Below, piece by piece: positions 4,662 through 6,739 of a stretch of 6,739 nt of DNA. A program made the position numbers and the translations under genes. The notes below the pieces were generated by a model that ran no database searches, was not told the origin of the DNA, and saw nothing but the letters and a program-made list of their open reading frames with translations. Every line of letters begins with the position of its first letter. Position 1 is the first letter of the stretch. This DNA is from Actinomycetota bacterium (GTDB lineage Bacteria > Actinomycetota > Thermoleophilia > Gaiellales > Gaiellaceae): contig VAXD01000081.1 of assembly GCA_005884155.1 (NCBI GenBank), positions 259-6,997 of the forward strand, in the 5' to 3' direction.

Positions 4662-5741
4662 CTATTGGAGGACCGGCAGCGCCTTGACGATGCCGACGCC
4701 TTGCTCGCGCCGGGTCGCTGCGATCGCCTCGGCGATCTCCGTGATCAGGCGCGCCGGCTCGGCGTTGGGGTCGCTCTCGACGAGCGGCTCGCCAGCATCG
4801 CCGGCCTCGCGAAGGCGCGCGTCGAGCGGAACGCGGCCGAGCAGCGGGATCCCGAGCTCGTCGGCCAGACGCTCGCCGCCGCCCGAGCCGAACGCCTCGC
4901 CGCTCATGTTCTCGACGACCCCAAGCAGCCGCATGTTTGTCTTCTGCGCCATCAGCGCGGCGCGTGCGGCCACTTCCTGGGCCAGCGGCTGCGGCGTCGT
5001 CACGATCACGGCCTCGGCGCGCGGCAACAGCTGGCCGAGCGAGATCGAGACGTCGCCGGTGCCCGGTGGCATGTCGACGACGAGCGTGTCGAGGTCGCCC
5101 CAGTGCACATCGGTCAGGAACTGCTCGAGCGCGCGGTGCAGCATCGGCCCCCGCCACATCACGGGCTGGTTGTCGTCGAGGAAGAAGCCGATCGACATCA
5201 GCTTCAGGTCGCCGCGGACGGGCGGGACGATCATGCGGTCGACCGCAACCGGCTTCTGGTCGATCCCGAGCAGATGCGGGATCGAATGCCCGTAGACGTC
5301 CGCGTCGAGGATCCCGGTGCGCTGGCCGAGCTTTGAGAGCGCCGCGGCGATGTTCGCCGAGAGCGTCGACTTGCCGACCCCGCCCTTGCCGCTCGCGATC
5401 GCGAGCACGCGGGTCGAGCGGTCGAGCGCGATCCCTTTCGTCCGCTCGGTGACCGAGCCGCGCAGGCGGGCGGTCAGCGCGGAGCGCTCCTCCGGCGTCA
5501 TCACGTCGAACTCGAGCTGGACGCGATCGACGCCGTCGATCGGCGCGAGCGCCTTGCCGACCTGCTCCTCGAAGCTCGAGCGGAGCGGACAGCCGGCGAC
5601 GGTCAGCGCGATCTCGACGGTTACATCGCTGCCGTCGATCCGAACGTCACGCACCATGTCGAGCTCGACGACGTTGCGCTTGAGCTCGGGGTCGATCACC
5701 TGCTCGAGCGCCTTCAGGATCTCTTCGCGTGAAGCCTCCAT
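4662..5741 (-). CDS. mrp: Mrp/ApbC-type P-loop ATPase (Fe-S carrier family) with N-terminal MIP18 domain
   Basis: This 359-residue cytosolic protein is of the MinD/Mrp/Nbp35 class, ATPases linked to iron-sulfur cluster assembly and transfer. Residues about 4-85 form a MIP18 (DUF59) domain with VIDPEL (15-20) and TVAGCPLRS (47-55, Cys51). The ATPase follows: deviant Walker A SGKGGVGKST (117-126), LDADVYGHSIPHLLG (145-159), MWRGPM (195-200), the VVDMPPGTGDVSIS switch/Walker B (221-234), TTPQPLAQEVAARA (248-261) and GVVENMSG (274-281). After ENMS most Mrp proteins carry a CxxC that holds a cluster between subunits; here the text is GEAFGSGGGERLA, without cysteine, and Cys51 is the only Cys in the protein. 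Some actinobacterial Mrp proteins also lack it, as I recall. The ATG at 5741 was chosen because the MIP18 domain begins there and the upstream frame is Arg/Thr-rich. Its RBS is weak (GCGGA). It starts 13 nt after the DUF72 stop, so it is probably co-transcribed. Confidence 0.94.
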   Translation of the reverse strand: MEASREEILKALEQVIDPELKRNVVELDMVRDVRIDGSDVTVEIALTVAGCPLRSSFEEQVGKALAPIDGVDRVQLEFDVMTPEERSALTARLRGSVTERTKGIALDRSTRVLAIASGKGGVGKSTLSANIAAALSKLGQRTGILDADVYGHSIPHLLGIDQKPVAVDRMIVPPVRGDLKLMSIGFFLDDNQPVMWRGPMLHRALEQFLTDVHWGDLDTLVVDMPPGTGDVSISLGQLLPRAEAVIVTTPQPLAQEVAARAALMAQKTNMRLLGVVENMSGEAFGSGGGERLADELGIPLLGRVPLDARLREAGDAGEPLVESDPNAEPARLITEIAEAIAATRREQGVGIVKALPVLQ

Positions 5742-5754
5742 TCCGCAGTTGAGC

Positions 5755-6477
5755 CTAGCGGAGGCGCTCCTTGAGCCAGAGCGCGTTCCGCACCGCGTAG
5801 CCGTTCCGGTCGTTGTTGAAGTACGCGTAGACGTCATCGGACGCGGCCCACCGCTCGATGCGCTGCGCCCACTCCTCGAGCTCGGACTCGGAGTAGTTGG
5901 AGAAGCGGCCGCGCGTGCCCTCGTGGAAGCGGATGAACGTCCAGTCCGCGGTCAGCTCGTGCGACTGGAAGGGCCGCTTCGGCGTGTCGCCGATGACCAG
6001 CGCGACCTCGTGCCGGCGCAGCAGCTCGTAGACCTCGGGCGCGAACCAGCTCTCGTGCCGGAACTCGAAGCAGTGGCGGCCGCGCGGCAGCTGCGCTAGC
6101 GCCTGCGCCAGGCGCTCGTCGTCGCGCTGAAAGGTCGCCGGCAGCTGCCAGAGCACATGTCCGAGCTTCGGTGTGTCCACGAGCGGCCGGATCCGCGAGT
6201 AGAAGAGCTCGAGGCTCGGCGGCAGGTCGCGCAGCCGCTTGATGTGCGTCACGTAGCGGCTCATCTTCACGGCGAAGATGAAGTCCGGCGGCGTCTCCTC
6301 GACCCACTTCGCGACCGCGGTGTCGCGCGGCAGCCGGTAGAAGGTCATGTTGATCTCGACCGTGTCGAAGTGCTCGGCGTAGAACCCGAGCCAGCGCCTC
6401 GGCGCGAAGCGCGGCGGGTAGAAGACGCCGTCGCGCCAGTGCTGGTAGTTCCAGCCCGAGCAACCGATCCGGATCAA
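5755..6477 (-). CDS. DUF72 family TIM-barrel protein (YecE-like)
   Basis: This 240-residue protein has the normal DUF72 length. The family adopts a TIM-barrel fold and its function is not established. Visible marks are IRIGCSGWNYQHW (2-14), FYPPRF (19-24), FDTVEINMTFYRLP (37-50), FAVKMSRYVTHIKRL (68-82), VLWQLPATF (108-116), CFEFRHESWF (136-145) and the C-terminal AYFNNDRNGYAVRNALWL signature. The start is TTG at 6477: it places IRIG at the normal family N-terminus, and its TTGA overlaps the stop of the upstream gene (6474-6476). The longer open frame upstream is Arg-rich and lies over the phosphatase gene. No Shine-Dalgarno is seen before the TTG, so translation is probably coupled to the upstream gene. 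It lies between the phosphatase gene and mrp in one minus-strand unit. Confidence 0.92.
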   Translation of the reverse strand: MIRIGCSGWNYQHWRDGVFYPPRFAPRRWLGFYAEHFDTVEINMTFYRLPRDTAVAKWVEETPPDFIFAVKMSRYVTHIKRLRDLPPSLELFYSRIRPLVDTPKLGHVLWQLPATFQRDDERLAQALAQLPRGRHCFEFRHESWFAPEVYELLRRHEVALVIGDTPKRPFQSHELTADWTFIRFHEGTRGRFSNYSESELEEWAQRIERWAASDDVYAYFNNDRNGYAVRNALWLKERLR

Positions 6478-6739
6478 CGCAGCGCGGCGAAAAGCTCGGC
6501 TGCGACCGCGGGCGTCGCCGCGGCCACGACGCGGGAGCGGCCTTCGACGTCGAGCGGCGCGGCGCCGAACGGAGGCGCTTCCGGCAGGTCGATCGCGAGG
6601 CCACGCTCGCGCACGAGCAGCTGCGCGGCGGCGATGTCGACAGCGCGGGCCGGCTTGAGCGAGCACACAGCATCGACGCGCCCGGCGGCGAGGTGGCAGA
6701 GCGAGAGCGCGAGCGAGCCCATGATCCGCAGGCGGTAGG
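6474..6739 (-). CDS. Inositol-monophosphatase-family protein, C-terminal part only
   Basis: The frame enters from the right edge (YRLRIMGSLALSLCHLAAGRVDAV) and ends at a TGA at 6474-6476, so 87 complete codons are visible. The pattern matches the C-terminal part of IMPase-like Mg-dependent sugar-phosphate phosphatases (inositol monophosphatase, SuhB, CysQ and histidinol-phosphatase types): RIMGSLALSLCHLAAGR, then DIAAAQLLVRERG, which is the second metal-site motif WDxAAG region, and the closing VAAATPAVAAELFAAL. The Asp is kept but the preceding Trp is Val and the final Gly is Gln, which weakens the motif. The ATG near 6722 is internal, because matching sequence continues upstream. The substrate cannot be told from this fragment. 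It is the first visible gene of the unit that continues to DUF72 and mrp. Confidence 0.82.
   Translation of the reverse strand, partial: YRLRIMGSLALSLCHLAAGRVDAVCSLKPARAVDIAAAQLLVRERGLAIDLPEAPPFGAAPLDVEGRSRVVAAATPAVAAELFAALR

Noticed and set aside
4588..4687. Short plus-strand frame starting ATGTTCAGC, about 33 codons
   Set aside because: It has no Shine-Dalgarno, lies over the hairpin cluster and runs into the 3' end of mrp on the other strand; its composition is that expected of chance in GC-rich DNA.
4665..5452. Long plus-strand open frames opposite mrp
   Set aside because: They are Arg/Ser/Ala-rich antisense products of the strong third-position GC bias of mrp, whose own frame has clear family motifs.
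1..6739. CRISPR array, tRNA or rRNA gene, insertion sequence, phage or defence genes
   Set aside because: I saw no regularly spaced repeats, no T-arm-like GGTTCGA with a matching acceptor stem, no transposase or integrase motifs and no defence-type domains.

Overview
The window is very GC-rich chromosomal DNA with tightly packed genes, several GTG/TTG starts and stop/start overlaps. This suggests a high-GC actinobacterium. The mix of a NuoN-type complex I gene, an Mrp without the usual CxxC motif, DUF1028 and DUF72 would fit a soil lineage such as Thermoleophilia. That placement is inference and no 16S or marker search was possible. I see no mobile element, CRISPR array, rRNA, tRNA, defence island or sign of recent transfer.

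Layout. (1) Positions 2-871 (+) hold the C-terminal 60% or so of nuoN, the last gene of a respiratory complex I operon that starts upstream of the window. (2) Positions 953-1303 (-) hold a small four-helix membrane protein of unknown function, convergent with nuoN. (3) A 71-bp divergent spacer (1304-1374) precedes a tightly coupled four-gene (+) unit at 1375-3842. Its genes are a UPF0173 metallo-beta-lactamase-fold hydrolase, a 91-residue orphan protein, a DUF1028 protein with a C-terminal putative peptidoglycan-binding domain, and a cupin-TPR fusion. Every junction overlaps by 4-8 nt. (4) Convergent with this unit, and overlapping its last gene by 45 nt, is an unusually short Ldh_2-family oxidoreductase (3798-4529, -). 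(5) A spacer at 4530-4661 is rich in inverted repeats. (6) A second unit on the (-) strand is read from the right edge: an inositol-monophosphatase-family gene (partial), a DUF72 protein and mrp, with a 4-nt overlap and then a 13-nt gap. The Ldh_2 gene may be its distal member or may be transcribed separately.

Most of this is conserved housekeeping or hypothetical-conserved content. NuoN is a proton-pumping membrane subunit of NADH:quinone oxidoreductase, and Mrp is a P-loop ATPase of the Fe-S carrier family. The least explained part is the 1375-3842 unit, where three enzyme- or sensor-like proteins of unknown substrate are translationally coupled to an orphan small protein. The compact Ldh_2 protein is the other oddity: it lacks the middle of the family fold and the histidine I expect at the active site. 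I do not see strong evidence for a wholly new system. These two places, plus the hairpin cluster at 4591-4657, are what I would examine first.
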